Positions 35,544-44,930 of a DNA stretch of 64,000 bases are shown piece after piece. Position 1 is the stretch's first letter; each line of letters begins with the position of its first letter. The DNA is from Pseudomonas soli (GTDB lineage: Bacteria > Pseudomonadota > Gammaproteobacteria > Pseudomonadales > Pseudomonadaceae), in contig NZ_FOEQ01000003.1 of NCBI RefSeq assembly GCF_900110655.1, positions 496,001 to 560,000 on the forward strand. Direction: 5' to 3'. The position numbers and the translations under genes are program-made. The notes below the pieces were generated by a model that did not search any database, was not told the DNA's origin, and saw only the letters and a list, made by a program, of their open reading frames with translations.

Positions 35544-36385
35544 GCCTCACCCCTTACCGGCAGCTCCGGTTGCTTGCAGATACGGTCGAGCATGATCGCC
35601 AGCAGCACGATGGCCAGGCCCGCTTCGAAGCCCAGGGAGATATCGGCGGTGTTCAGTGCGTTGACCACGGGTTTGCCCAGGCCGTCGGCGCCGACCAGGG
35701 CGGCGATCACCACCATCGACAGCGACAGCATGATGCATTGCGTCACCCCGGCGGCGATGCTCGGCATGGCGTGGGGCAGTTCGATGCGGGTCAGCAGCTG
35801 GCGGCGCGAGCAACCGAAGGCCTTGCCAGCGTCCATCAGCTCCTGCGGCACGTCGCAGATACCCAGGTAAGTCAGGCGGATGGGCGCTGCGATGGCGAAT
35901 ACCACGGTGGAGATCAGCCCCGGCACCACGCCCAGGCCGAACAGGGTCAGGGTCGGGATCAGGTAGACGAAGGTGGGCACGGTCTGCATCAGGTCCAGCA
36001 CCGGGCGCATGGCGGTGTAGAACATCGGTTTGTGCGCGGCGGCGATGCCCAGCGGCACGCCGATGACCACGCAGACCACCGTGGCGAAGGTAACTTGCGC
36101 CAGGGTTTCCATGGTCTCCTGCCAGTAGCCCAGGTTGAGGATCAGCAGGAACGACAGGGCGACGAAGACGGTGAGCGCCCATTTGCGCTGGATCAGGTGC
36201 GCGAGGGCGGCGAACAGGGCGATGAGCACGAACGGGTTGAACCAGGTCAGGGCGCTGGTGACCCCATGGATCATGAACTCCAGGCCTGCGGCGATGGCGT
36301 CGAAGTAGCTGGCGCCATTCTGGGTCAACCATTCGACGAATGAGGCGATGTACTGCCCCAGGGGTATTTTCTGATCGATAAGCAT
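35540..36385 (-). CDS. cbcW: Choline/betaine/carnitine ABC transporter permease CbcW
   Basis: This 281-residue permease of the ProW type has about six helices, including the coupling loop ELMDAGKAFGCSRRQLLTRI and PVLDLMQTVPTFVYLIPTLT. I use the start MLIDQKIPLG at 36385; longer in-frame starts lack a ribosome site. It is the middle gene of the cbcXWV operon and forms the channel for quaternary amines. Confidence 0.93.
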   Translation of the reverse strand: MLIDQKIPLGQYIASFVEWLTQNGASYFDAIAAGLEFMIHGVTSALTWFNPFVLIALFAALAHLIQRKWALTVFVALSFLLILNLGYWQETMETLAQVTFATVVCVVIGVPLGIAAAHKPMFYTAMRPVLDLMQTVPTFVYLIPTLTLFGLGVVPGLISTVVFAIAAPIRLTYLGICDVPQELMDAGKAFGCSRRQLLTRIELPHAMPSIAAGVTQCIMLSLSMVVIAALVGADGLGKPVVNALNTADISLGFEAGLAIVLLAIMLDRICKQPELPVRGEA

Positions 36386-36469
36386 GATAGCGAGCTTCCA
36401 CCTGCAAAGATTGAAATCAGTCCGGGGTGGGCACGGTCCCACCCCGAGGTGTTGCCATGGCGTCTTGCG

Positions 36470-37417
36470 TTATTGCGTCAGTTTGGCCTTGGCCGCCTCA
36501 AGGCCGGGTTTGCCATCCACGGTGGTCACGCCGGCGAGCCAGGCGTCGAGTTTGCCAGGGTTGTCCTTCAGCCATTTCTTAGCGGCCGCCTCGGGCTTCA
36601 TCTTGTCGTCCAGGACATAGCCCATCATGGTGCTTTCATCCTTGAGCTCGAACGACAGGTTCTTCAACAGCTGGCCAACGTTGCCGCATTCCTGTGCGTA
36701 GCCCTTGCGGGTGTTGGTCAGCACGGTGGCCTTGCCGAAGTCGGGACCGAAATAGGCATCCCCACCGGTCAGGTACTGCATCTTGAAGCGGGTGTTCATC
36801 GGGTGCGGTTCCCAGCCGAGGAAGACGATCGCGTCTTCACGCTTCTGCGCCCGGTCGACCTGGGCCAGCATGCCCGCCTCGCTGGACTGCACGATCTGGA
36901 ACCCGGCGTCCTTCAGGCCGAAGGCGTTGTCGTCGATCATTTTCTGGATGGTGCGGTTGCCGTCGTTGCCCGGTTCGATACCGTAGATCTTGCCCTTGAG
37001 CTCCTGCTTGAACTTGGGAATGTCGGCGAAGTCCTTCAGGCCCTTGTCATACAAGGCCTGGGGCACGGCCAGGGTGTACTTGGCATTTTCCAGGTTGGCG
37101 CGCACGGTCTCGACGGTGCCGGCGTCACGGTACTGCTTGATGTCGTTCTCCATGGTCGGCATCCAGTTGCCGAGAAACACGTCGAGGTCCTTGCCGGTCG
37201 CCAGAGACTTGTAGGTCACCGGTACCGAGATCATGGTGGTGTGGGTCTTGTAGCCCAGGGCTTCGAGCACGACGCTGGTGGTCGCGGTGGTGACCGTGAT
37301 GTCGGTCCAGCCGACATCGGAGAACCGCACCGTCTGACACTGCTCGGGTTCGGCGGCCTGGGCCAGCAGCGGAGCGGACAGCAACGCGACCAGCAACAGC
37401 TTGGGTGAACCTTTCAT
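36470..37417 (-). CDS. cbcX: Periplasmic choline/betaine-binding protein CbcX
   Basis: This 315-residue protein has a signal peptide (LLLVALLSAPLLAQA) and the OpuAC/ProX-type binding fold: VRFSDVGWTDITVTTATTSV, VFLGNWMPTMENDIKQ, GIEPGNDGNRTIQKMI, and VFLGWEPHPMNTRFKMQYL. The Trp residues in NWMP and GWEPHPMN belong to the aromatic cage for the quaternary ammonium group. It is the first gene of the operon and divergent from the serine dehydratase gene. Confidence 0.93.
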   Translation of the reverse strand: MKGSPKLLLVALLSAPLLAQAAEPEQCQTVRFSDVGWTDITVTTATTSVVLEALGYKTHTTMISVPVTYKSLATGKDLDVFLGNWMPTMENDIKQYRDAGTVETVRANLENAKYTLAVPQALYDKGLKDFADIPKFKQELKGKIYGIEPGNDGNRTIQKMIDDNAFGLKDAGFQIVQSSEAGMLAQVDRAQKREDAIVFLGWEPHPMNTRFKMQYLTGGDAYFGPDFGKATVLTNTRKGYAQECGNVGQLLKNLSFELKDESTMMGYVLDDKMKPEAAAKKWLKDNPGKLDAWLAGVTTVDGKPGLEAAKAKLTQ

Positions 37418-37861
37418 GGATGGACTCCTGTGATTTTATCTTCGGGTTCGCGTGGGCCGCCGGGCGTTCTCAGGGCTCCGGTCGACCAGGCCTGCAGAGG
37501 GCAGGATGCGAGGCCGTGCAATACGAGTCGCTTTCGATAATCCTCCAGCGTTCGGCAATCGCCTACTGGTGGCGTCGTATCCAGTACAGGACGGGTCGTA
37601 TCCAGTACGGACGATGTCGCAACTGGATTTTTCCACCCCCATACCTCGGTTTTTGCGTCGTCCCGCCGCTGGAAAACGGCGCACGAAAGGCCCGTGCAGC
37701 GGCGGCGCTGCTGGACAAAAGTACGTCGGTTGCAGACGGCGAAGGGCTGGGCAAAAGCCCGATGATGCGAGCATTCAAGGCGGCTCGACTGTTTCAGCCT
37801 AGCAGTTGCTCCGCCCTGCGCCTGGCGCGCAGAGACAAGCCCAGCAAGAGGTGATTCGACA
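37418..37861. promoter_or_regulatory. cbcX/sdaB divergent control region with a direct repeat
   Basis: The 444-bp gap contains GTCGTATCCAGTAC twice (37575-37588 and 37596-37609), 21 bp apart, i.e. two helical turns on the same face. GbdR is known to activate cbcXWV in P. aeruginosa, but I could not match this motif to its site. MocR-type regulators bind comparable direct repeats. No gene is supported here. Confidence 0.45.
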
Positions 37862-39238
37862 ATGGCCATCAGCGTGTTCGACCTGTTCAAGATCGGTGTC
37901 GGGCCTTCCAGCTCGCACACCGTCGGCCCCATGCGCGCCGCTGCGCTGTTCGTCCAGGGGCTGCGTGAGCGCGGCGAGCTGGAGCAGGTACGGCGTATCG
38001 AAGTGAGGCTGTATGGCTCGCTGTCGGCCACCGGTGTCGGCCACGGCACCGACAACGCCACGATCATGGGGCTGATGGGCGAATGGCCGGACGCCATCGA
38101 TCCCAGCCAGATCACCCCACGTATCGCCGACCTGCGCGAAACCAACGTGCTCAAGCTCGATAATCGCCTGCCCGTCGAGTTCGTCTGGACCCGCGACATG
38201 CTGCTGCTGGACGAGAACCTGCCTTACCACCCGAATGCCATGACCCTGATTGCCGAAGGCGAGGCGGGCGAGCTGCACCGCGACACCTATTACTCGGTGG
38301 GCGGCGGTTTCGTGGTCGATGCCGCCCAGGCCGCCAGCGGCGTGCTGGACGCCGACCAGACCGTGCTGCCCTACGACTTCGACAGCGCCGCCGAACTGCT
38401 GCGCCTGTGCAAGCAAAACGACCTGCGCGTGTCGCAATTGATGCTGGAGAATGAAAAGGTCTGGCGCAGCGAAGCCGAGATCCGCGCCGGCCTGCTCAAG
38501 CTCTGGCAAGCCATGCAGGAGTGCGTGAACAACGGCCTCAAGCATGAAGGCATCCTGCCCGGCGGGCTCAATGTGCGTCGCCGCGCCGCCCGCCTGCACC
38601 GCAGCCTGCAGGAGTTGGGCAAGCCCAATGTGATCGGCTCGACCATGAGCGCCATGGAGTGGGTCAACCTGTTCGCCCTGGCGGTCAACGAAGAGAACGC
38701 CGCTGGCGGGCGCATGGTCACCGCGCCCACCAACGGCGCTGCTGGCATCATCCCGGCGGTGTTGCACTACTACATGCGTTTCTCCGATGCGGTGGATGAG
38801 TCCAACGTGGTGGACTTCTTCCTCGGCGCTGCTGCCGTGGGCATCCTGTGCAAGAAGAACGCCTCGATCTCCGGCGCCGAGGTTGGTTGCCAGGGCGAGG
38901 TCGGTTCGGCCTGCGCCATGGCTGCCGCAGGCTTGGCCGATGTACTTGGCGCCACCCCGGCGCAGTTGGAGAACGCCGCCGAGATCGCCCTGGAACACAA
39001 CCTCGGCCTGACCTGCGACCCGGTCGGTGGCCTGGTGCAGGTCCCGTGCATCGAGCGCAACGCCATCGCCGCGGTGAAGGCGATCAATGCCGTGCAGATG
39101 GCCTTGCGCGGTGATGGCGAACACTTCATCTCGTTGGATCAGGTGATTCGCACCATGCGCGACACCGGCGCCGACATGCACGACAAGTACAAGGAAACCT
39201 CTCGCGGAGGCCTGGCGGTCAGCGTCATCGAATGCTGA
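37862..39238 (+). CDS. sdaB: L-serine dehydratase (4Fe-4S)
   Basis: This 458-residue enzyme deaminates L-serine to pyruvate. The N-terminal domain has [14 protein letters not shown]. Cysteines for the cluster occur in [20 protein letters not shown] and in [18 protein letters not shown]. Its place beside cbcX and gbdR fits the end of glycine betaine catabolism (betaine to sarcosine to glycine to serine to pyruvate). Symbol follows PA5379 of P. aeruginosa; P. putida annotations may use sdaA. Confidence 0.95.
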   Translation: MAISVFDLFKIGVGPSSSHTVGPMRAAALFVQGLRERGELEQVRRIEVRLYGSLSATGVGHGTDNATIMGLMGEWPDAIDPSQITPRIADLRETNVLKLDNRLPVEFVWTRDMLLLDENLPYHPNAMTLIAEGEAGELHRDTYYSVGGGFVVDAAQAASGVLDADQTVLPYDFDSAAELLRLCKQNDLRVSQLMLENEKVWRSEAEIRAGLLKLWQAMQECVNNGLKHEGILPGGLNVRRRAARLHRSLQELGKPNVIGSTMSAMEWVNLFALAVNEENAAGGRMVTAPTNGAAGIIPAVLHYYMRFSDAVDESNVVDFFLGAAAVGILCKKNASISGAEVGCQGEVGSACAMAAAGLADVLGATPAQLENAAEIALEHNLGLTCDPVGGLVQVPCIERNAIAAVKAINAVQMALRGDGEHFISLDQVIRTMRDTGADMHDKYKETSRGGLAVSVIEC

Positions 39239-39627
39239 TGCGCCGTTCTGGCCCACACGTGACCGATGCGCCACATTCTGGCGCAGCGGTTGTCATCTAC
39301 CGGCCGTCGCCTGTCGTTACCAGCAGGTTGGTTGTCGGTGACACTTAAGTCTGTCGCATCTGGGCAACCTTCCCACAAGTGCTACCGAATTGCTCAGGAG
39401 TGACGCGCAGAGGCGCTGGCGCGCCTGTTTGCGTTTGACCTGACGCTCATCACCCAGGCCGCTGGAAGGCGCATGCCGACGTCGCTTTTGGGTTTTATTG
39501 GATGGGCGTTCAAATTCAGGCATGCCATTTGCGTTGAGATTGGCAAAGCCCCTGCATACGAAACGGGGCCATTACAAGAACAGTGCTCGCCTGAAGCACA
39601 CCCTGCATTGTGTGAGGAGAAATCGCG
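39239..39627. other. Intergenic region sdaB / gbdR
   Basis: The 389 bp contain no supported gene. A GC-rich half follows sdaB; the gbdR-proximal half has a GAGGAG ribosome site just before ATG 39628. I see no clear terminator or operator. Confidence 0.5.
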
Positions 39628-40734
39628 ATGACGTCGTACACCTCCGGGACCCCAACCCAGAACCGCACAGCACCCCAGTCCATCGGCTTTCTCCTGCTGG
39701 ACAACTTCACCCTCATTTCCCTGGCCTCGGCCGTCGAACCCCTGCGCATGGCCAACCAGCTTTCCGGTCGCGAGCTGTACCGCTGGCACACCCTGACCGT
39801 CGATGGTGGCCAGGTGTGGGCGAGCGACGGCCTGCAGATCACCCCCGACGCGGCCATGCACAGTGCGCCGCCAATGGACACCGTGATTGTCTGCGGTGGC
39901 GTTGGCATCCAGCGCACTGTCACCCGCGAGCACGTCACCTGGCTGCAGGCCCAGGCCCGCCAATCGCGTCGCCTGGGCGCGGTGTGCACCGGCAGCTGGG
40001 CGCTGGCCTGCGCCGGGCTGCTTGACGGCTTCGATTGCAGCGTGCACTGGGAATGCCTGGCGGCAATGCAGGAGGCCTACCCGCGGGTGAACATGAGCAC
40101 CCGCCTGTTCACCCTCGACCGCAACCGTTTCACCAGCTCCGGTGGCACCGCGCCGCTGGACATGATGCTGCACCTGATCAGCCGCGACCACGGCCGCGAG
40201 CTGTCGGCGGCGATCTCCGAGATGTTCGTCTACGAACGCATCCGCAACGAGCAGGACCACCAGCGCGTGCCGCTCAAGCATATGCTTGGCACCAACCAAC
40301 CGAAGCTGCAGGAAATCGTCGCGCTGATGGAAGCCAACCTCGAGGAGCCGATCGACCTCGACGAACTGGCGGTCTATGTGGCAGTGTCGCGGCGCCAGCT
40401 CGAGCGCCTGTTCCAGAAGTACCTGCACTGCTCGCCGTCGCGCTACTACCTCAAGCTGCGGCTGATCCGCGCCCGGCAACTGCTCAAGCAGACGCCGATG
40501 TCGATCATCGAGGTGGCCTCGGTGTGCGGGTTCGTCTCCACGCCGCACTTCTCCAAGTGCTATCGCGAATACTTCGGCATTCCACCGCGTGACGAACGGG
40601 TGGGCTCGAACACCACCCAGCAGGTGGCGATGATGCCGATCCCGCAGGCAATGGCGCTGTCGCCCCACAGCGGGCCGATGGCGGCGCTCAGCCAGGCGCG
40701 CAATGAGTCGACGTTTGCCAGTGTGAGGCTCTGA
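39628..40734 (+). CDS. gbdR: GATase1-like AraC-family activator GbdR
   Basis: This 368-residue regulator has a DJ-1/PfpI-like sensing domain (about 10-200, including SIGFLLLDNFTLISLASAVEP-like IGFLLLDNFTLISLASAVE and GAVCTGSWALACAGLLDG). Two AraC helix-turn-helix motifs follow (LAVYVAVSRRQLERLFQKYL and IIEVASVCGFVSTPHFSKCY). GbdR responds to glycine betaine and dimethylglycine and activates their uptake and catabolic genes, including cbcXWV and the serine dehydratase in P. aeruginosa. The context here matches. Confidence 0.94.
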   Translation: MTSYTSGTPTQNRTAPQSIGFLLLDNFTLISLASAVEPLRMANQLSGRELYRWHTLTVDGGQVWASDGLQITPDAAMHSAPPMDTVIVCGGVGIQRTVTREHVTWLQAQARQSRRLGAVCTGSWALACAGLLDGFDCSVHWECLAAMQEAYPRVNMSTRLFTLDRNRFTSSGGTAPLDMMLHLISRDHGRELSAAISEMFVYERIRNEQDHQRVPLKHMLGTNQPKLQEIVALMEANLEEPIDLDELAVYVAVSRRQLERLFQKYLHCSPSRYYLKLRLIRARQLLKQTPMSIIEVASVCGFVSTPHFSKCYREYFGIPPRDERVGSNTTQQVAMMPIPQAMALSPHSGPMAALSQARNESTFASVRL

Positions 40735-40798
40735 GCTCCGCGTTGCCTTTGTGGAATACACGCGGAGGGGGTAGCCAAGGAGTGTTGTCGTTCATGTT

Positions 40799-40833
40799 GC
40801 CCGGTCGCGTAATGCGGCCGGGCTTTTTGTTTT
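40799..40833 (+). terminator. Rho-independent terminator of gbdR
   Basis: GCCCGGTCGC pairs with GCGGCCGGGC (one mismatch), followed by TTTTTGTTTTTTT. It lies 65 bp after the stop. Confidence 0.85.
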
Positions 40834-40970
40834 TTTGACCTGATATTTTTGCTAGTTGCAGACTGTGGACGGTTACGAAAGGATGGTCATGAGCGATCTA
40901 TCAAGCCGGATTTCTGCAAGCCCGCAGATGTCCGAAAAATGGTTCTAGTTCTCATGAGGGCAATATAGCC

Positions 40971-41429
40971 ATGAAAGCAAGAGCAATTTATGTTTCTATT
41001 TTTATGAGTTTGTTGGTGGTTTCATCTTTTTCGGCCTGTACGTCGGTACCATCAACTAATTCCGGTCATGAAATAAAAGTGACCACCTATACGAAAATTC
41101 GCATGCAAGGCGACAATTGTCTCACGGTGGCGGGACAAGGTGAAACTCTAATGTGCAGAGAAACAAGAAATAAGATGATAGACTCGATCGCTCTTGGTAA
41201 TCTGCCAAGAGGCCACATGAAGCTTTGTTTTCAAACTGAGAGTCGGGTGAACGCTCTGTGCATTGAGGGTGAGCTTGATAAAGAGTATCGCGAGCGTTTT
41301 TTGATTAGCCTAAGGCCCTTGGAAACTTCACTTCTTTCCCCATACCAAGTTACGCGAAGTAACCGGGATTTGTTTGATAAGATTGAGTTTATACAGTATT
41401 CGGCTCCTCAGGGTTTTGCAGGTAAATGA
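40971..41429 (+). CDS. Lipoprotein of unknown function, AT-rich
   Basis: This 152-residue product starts MKARAIYVSIFMSLLVVSSF and has a likely lipidated Cys at 23 (SFSAC). The mature part shows VTTYTKIRMQGDNCLTVAGQ and four further Cys (including LMCRETRN, LCFQTES and LCIEGEL). I recognise no domain. Its AT-rich codon use differs from the neighbouring gbdR and cdh genes, suggesting acquisition. Confidence 0.7.
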   Translation: MKARAIYVSIFMSLLVVSSFSACTSVPSTNSGHEIKVTTYTKIRMQGDNCLTVAGQGETLMCRETRNKMIDSIALGNLPRGHMKLCFQTESRVNALCIEGELDKEYRERFLISLRPLETSLLSPYQVTRSNRDLFDKIEFIQYSAPQGFAGK

Positions 41430-41521
41430 CTTGGTGGCATGCCGTAAAGCCTGGGCCTGCTATCTCGCATATATTAATCGAAACAGTCAGGCCCGGCGTG
41501 TCTCCCTGATTTCGCGTTGAA

Positions 41522-41779
41522 TCAAGCGTGTTTGTTATATTGTGCCAGCGCCGGCAGCAACTGCTTGTCGATGGCTTGGCGTACCGCTGGCAGGATCGTC
41601 GCGCTGCCGGTATACATCTGCTCCACCATGCCCTTGAGCGCCCGGGCATTGGGTTCGGTCAGCCCACGCACTACCACCTCGCAGGCCTGCTCGGCGCTGG
41701 CGCCGGCCGGAATGTCGAAACCCCGTGAGCGCAATTGACCCAACAGGTCGTCCTGGTCGATCAGATCCGCATGCATCAT
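41522..41779 (-). CDS. Conserved hypothetical protein
   Basis: The 85-residue product starts about MMHADLIDQDDLLGQLRSRG, continues ACEVVVRGLTEPNARALKGM and ends LLPALAQYNKHA. It is probably all-helical. I know no function. Longer in-frame starts upstream give an Arg-rich stretch with no ribosome site. Codon use is that of the core genome, unlike its two AT-rich neighbours. The 336 bp between it and the zincin-like gene hold nothing I can support. Confidence 0.65.
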   Translation of the reverse strand: MMHADLIDQDDLLGQLRSRGFDIPAGASAEQACEVVVRGLTEPNARALKGMVEQMYTGSATILPAVRQAIDKQLLPALAQYNKHA

Positions 41780-42115
41780 GGCCGTTGCCCTTCGCTTGTG
41801 TTGTTTGCAATTGATTCTGTGACGGAGTCGCCGGCGCGGCAAGGGCAGAATGCCGCGATGGCCGCTTTGGCTAAGAACAGGTCGTTTACGGCTAAATCGT
41901 CGGGGCGGCAAGCCTGCACACTGATGTCATTCACGGCACCGAGGGTTTGGTCACCCTCATTCCACGCAAAGTGAATGTTGCCCGCGCTTGGCCCCGGATG
42001 CTCACGGCTTACCGGGGTTTCTTTTTTGCGCTACGCGCTACCTGGTAATTCTGCCAGTTGTCGGATACCTCATCCGCCTGTCCAATTGAACCTCGTCTAT
42101 TTTCGGAGGTGAGGT

Positions 42116-43423
42116 ATGAGAGACCTGACATTGAAGTGCTGGGCGCATGCCGTGCTTTTGGTAGTGTTGTTACTGATTTCCTTACGCCCTGCTTTAGCGC
42201 AGGAAGCCCTGCGGTTGGCCACACTGGAGCCTTCGGTAAACCGTGAGGCGCTAGAAGCTGAAAAAGCCGCTGGCCGGCACAAGCTGGGGGTATTGCTTGA
42301 TAGGCCGGGGAAAGAAAGCATTCAGTTGATACGTGTAGACCCTGAGGTCGTAAGGAAGTCGACAAACCGCTTGTCTGTATTGCTGCCAGGCGGAAGAGCT
42401 GTAGAGTTTAAACTGCGCAACTATAAAGGGCATGAATCTGATGAGGTTGGCAGCCGCGCAGAGGCGGCGCTGAAGTATACCCCCGCTGACTATTGGTTCG
42501 GTGATGCCTCATCTGATGTGAAGGATGGACATTTCAACGCAGCGAATTTCATTTTTCTAGCCCGTCGCGGCGATTCACTCAGGGGGCGAGTGGTTGTCGA
42601 GGGTAAGCTCTATGTTCTGGAGGATGTAGGTAACGGCCAGCATGGGTTGATGCAGGTCGACATGGCGGCAGCACCGCCCTGCCTGGTACTAGAAAATGAG
42701 CCAGCTGTGCAAGAGCACGCTACTAAAGCGGTAGCATCAAAGTCTATCTCGAAGGCCAAACCTTCGATCTCGGTACTTCTGGTTAGCACCAGGAAAACCA
42801 ATACAATGGAACCGTCAGCGATGATTGTCCTGAGAGACGAGCTTGAGTGGTTCAACGAAATGACTAATCAGGGGGATGGCGTATCTCTGAAACTCACCGT
42901 GGCTCACATGACCGCATCGAATGCAGCTGACAGTATTTTTCATCACAACGATAAAATTCTGCTGGATTTTACAGATGCAGAAACTGAAGCCACAAAAGAA
43001 GTGGCTAGACTTCGTAAGCAGCATGCTGCCGATGTGGTCATCGTGGGGGCGTACTGGGTGGACAAGAAAGAAGTAACTTATGATGAAGCCGAAAAAGATA
43101 ACGCGTTTTATGTGTTCAATATTAAAAGTCCAGAATATTTTTTGCACGGCTTTGGCCATTTAATGGGGATTAATCATGTATGGAAACCAGGGGGGCCGGA
43201 ATATGTCCCTCCTTACCAATTTGGTTTCATAAGTCCGACTTATGAGGGTAAGCGTTATGCATCAATTGGCTATGATCCGAAGGATTGCACTGGCAACTGT
43301 GAGTATATCTATCGCTGGTCTGATCCTGGCGTAACTTATCTCGGTGTGCGATTCGGCGACGACCACTCTCATGAAAAGCGCCGTCTGAACGAGCGGGCTG
43401 TTGTTATATCGAACTTTTATTAA
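42116..43423 (+). CDS. Secreted zincin-like protein with a degenerate HExxH motif
   Basis: This 435-residue protein has a Sec signal (LLVVLLLISLRPALA). A pro-like region (about 30-215) is followed by a metallopeptidase-like domain beginning SISVLLVSTRKTNTMEPSAM. The zinc motif reads HGFGHLMGINH (His344, His348, His354), so all three metal ligands of a metzincin motif are present. The catalytic Glu is Gly345. It resembles peptidyl-Asp metallopeptidases (M72-like), an assignment from overall layout only. A strong GGAGGTGAGGT precedes the ATG. AT-rich codon use suggests transfer. Its role may be binding rather than cleavage. Confidence 0.7.
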   Translation: MRDLTLKCWAHAVLLVVLLLISLRPALAQEALRLATLEPSVNREALEAEKAAGRHKLGVLLDRPGKESIQLIRVDPEVVRKSTNRLSVLLPGGRAVEFKLRNYKGHESDEVGSRAEAALKYTPADYWFGDASSDVKDGHFNAANFIFLARRGDSLRGRVVVEGKLYVLEDVGNGQHGLMQVDMAAAPPCLVLENEPAVQEHATKAVASKSISKAKPSISVLLVSTRKTNTMEPSAMIVLRDELEWFNEMTNQGDGVSLKLTVAHMTASNAADSIFHHNDKILLDFTDAETEATKEVARLRKQHAADVVIVGAYWVDKKEVTYDEAEKDNAFYVFNIKSPEYFLHGFGHLMGINHVWKPGGPEYVPPYQFGFISPTYEGKRYASIGYDPKDCTGNCEYIYRWSDPGVTYLGVRFGDDHSHEKRRLNERAVVISNFY

Positions 43424-43463
43424 GTCTTCCAAGGGGTGCGTTTGGGCGAATTGCCAAGGGCAT

Positions 43464-43934
43464 TCAGCTTGGCAACCGAATTACTCTTCCTGTCAGCGCC
43501 GGCAATGGGAGATCGTATTGCTGCTGCGTCAGCTCCCGCAGCAGCATCACGCTATGCTCACCAAAGGCGGTCGACCTGGGACCGGCCAGGTCGACATGGA
43601 GCAGCATCTGTTCGCTGGCCGACAGCGCTTCGTCAAACCCATTGCGATGGAGGCTGTGATATAGGTGCAGACGCTTCTTGTCGAAGCCGATGATGTGAGT
43701 CTGCACCCACACCTCGATGTCAAGTTTCACCTCGTGCAGGTAATTGATATGTGCCTCCAGGGTGAATAATGAGTGCCCACTCTGGCCCCGTGCTTGGCCA
43801 TCCAGGCCGATGCGCTCCATCAGCGCATCGGTGGCAAAGCTGAAGATCAGCAGGTAGTAGGCATCGCGCAGGTGGCCGTTGTAGTCGACCCACTCGGGCA
43901 ACACGCGAGTGCGATAGGTGATCAGGGCGGGCAT
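43464..43934 (-). CDS. cdhB: Betainyl-CoA thioesterase (hotdog fold)
   Basis: This 156-residue 4HBT-type thioesterase contains VLPEWVDYNGHLRDAYYLLI, with the catalytic Asp in the family DxNGH motif, then LFTLEAHINYLHEVKLDIEV. In carnitine degradation it hydrolyses betainyl-CoA to glycine betaine. It is the last gene of cdhC-cdhA-cdhB, about ten bp after cdhA. Product assignment relies on this context. Confidence 0.88.
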   Translation of the reverse strand: MPALITYRTRVLPEWVDYNGHLRDAYYLLIFSFATDALMERIGLDGQARGQSGHSLFTLEAHINYLHEVKLDIEVWVQTHIIGFDKKRLHLYHSLHRNGFDEALSASEQMLLHVDLAGPRSTAFGEHSVMLLRELTQQQYDLPLPALTGRVIRLPS

Positions 43935-43944
43935 CGTTTTCTCC

Positions 43945-44910
43945 TCAGTCGCTGAAGGCCATGCCGTGCTTGGCCTTGCTGGTTTTCACCGCTTCCAGCA
44001 CCGCCAGCAGGGTGTCGTCACGATAACGCTCCAGCGCGGCGATGCTGTGTTCGCCCAATTGCTCCGAGGTGCCTTCAACCACGTCGTCAATCAGCTTGTC
44101 CGTCAGTTCCGGCGCTGGCAGGTAGGTCCAGGGTAGCTTCAATGCCGGGCCGAACTGGGCCATGAAGTGGCGCATGCCGGCATCGCCTCCAGCCAGAGTG
44201 TAGGTGAGGAACGTACCCATGAACGACCAGCGCAGCCCAGCGCCAAAGCGAATCGCGTCGTCGATCTCGCCGGTGCTGGCGACACCGTCGTTGACCAGGT
44301 GCAGGGCTTCGCGCCATAGCGCTTCGAGCAGTCGATCAGCGATAAAACCGGGGACCTCCTTGCGCACATGCAGCGGGCGCATGCCCAGGCTGGTGTAGAT
44401 GCTTTTCGCCGCTTCGATGGCTTCAGGGCTGGTCTTGCGACCGCCGACGATTTCCACTAGTGGCAGCAGGTAGACCGGGTTGAACGGGTGCCCCACCACA
44501 CAGCGTTCGGGGTGGGTCGCCGACTCGTAGAACTCGCTGGGCAGCAGCCCCGAGGTGCTGGAGCCGATGATTGCGTCGGGCTTGGCGGCGGCGCTGATCT
44601 TCGCGTGCAGGTCGAGCTTGAGGTCCAGACGTTCGGGGGCGCTTTCCTGGATGAAGTCGGCATCGCGCACACATTCCTCGATGGTGGGCACGAACCTCAG
44701 GCGATCCTGCGATGCGCCGGGTGCCAAGCCTTGCTTTTGCAGCGCCGGCCAGGCGTTGGCGATGCGCTTGCGCAGCGCGACCTCGGCACCGGGGGCCGGG
44801 TCCCAGGCAACCACGTCGAGGCCGTGGGCCAGGGCGCGGGCGACCCAGCCGCTGCCGATCACGCCGCTACCCAGCGCGGCGAAAGTCTTGATGTCGGTGA
44901 TAAAAGGCAT
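43945..44910 (-). CDS. cdhA: L-carnitine dehydrogenase
   Basis: This 321-residue NAD-dependent 3-hydroxyacyl-CoA-dehydrogenase-like enzyme has Rossmann loop [48 protein letters not shown], and the catalytic His region [20 protein letters not shown]. It oxidises L-carnitine to 3-dehydrocarnitine. The gene order cdhC-cdhA-cdhB supports the assignment. Confidence 0.93.
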   Translation of the reverse strand: MPFITDIKTFAALGSGVIGSGWVARALAHGLDVVAWDPAPGAEVALRKRIANAWPALQKQGLAPGASQDRLRFVPTIEECVRDADFIQESAPERLDLKLDLHAKISAAAKPDAIIGSSTSGLLPSEFYESATHPERCVVGHPFNPVYLLPLVEIVGGRKTSPEAIEAAKSIYTSLGMRPLHVRKEVPGFIADRLLEALWREALHLVNDGVASTGEIDDAIRFGAGLRWSFMGTFLTYTLAGGDAGMRHFMAQFGPALKLPWTYLPAPELTDKLIDDVVEGTSEQLGEHSIAALERYRDDTLLAVLEAVKTSKAKHGMAFSD

Positions 44911-44930
44911 ATCTGGCTCCTGCGGGGATA

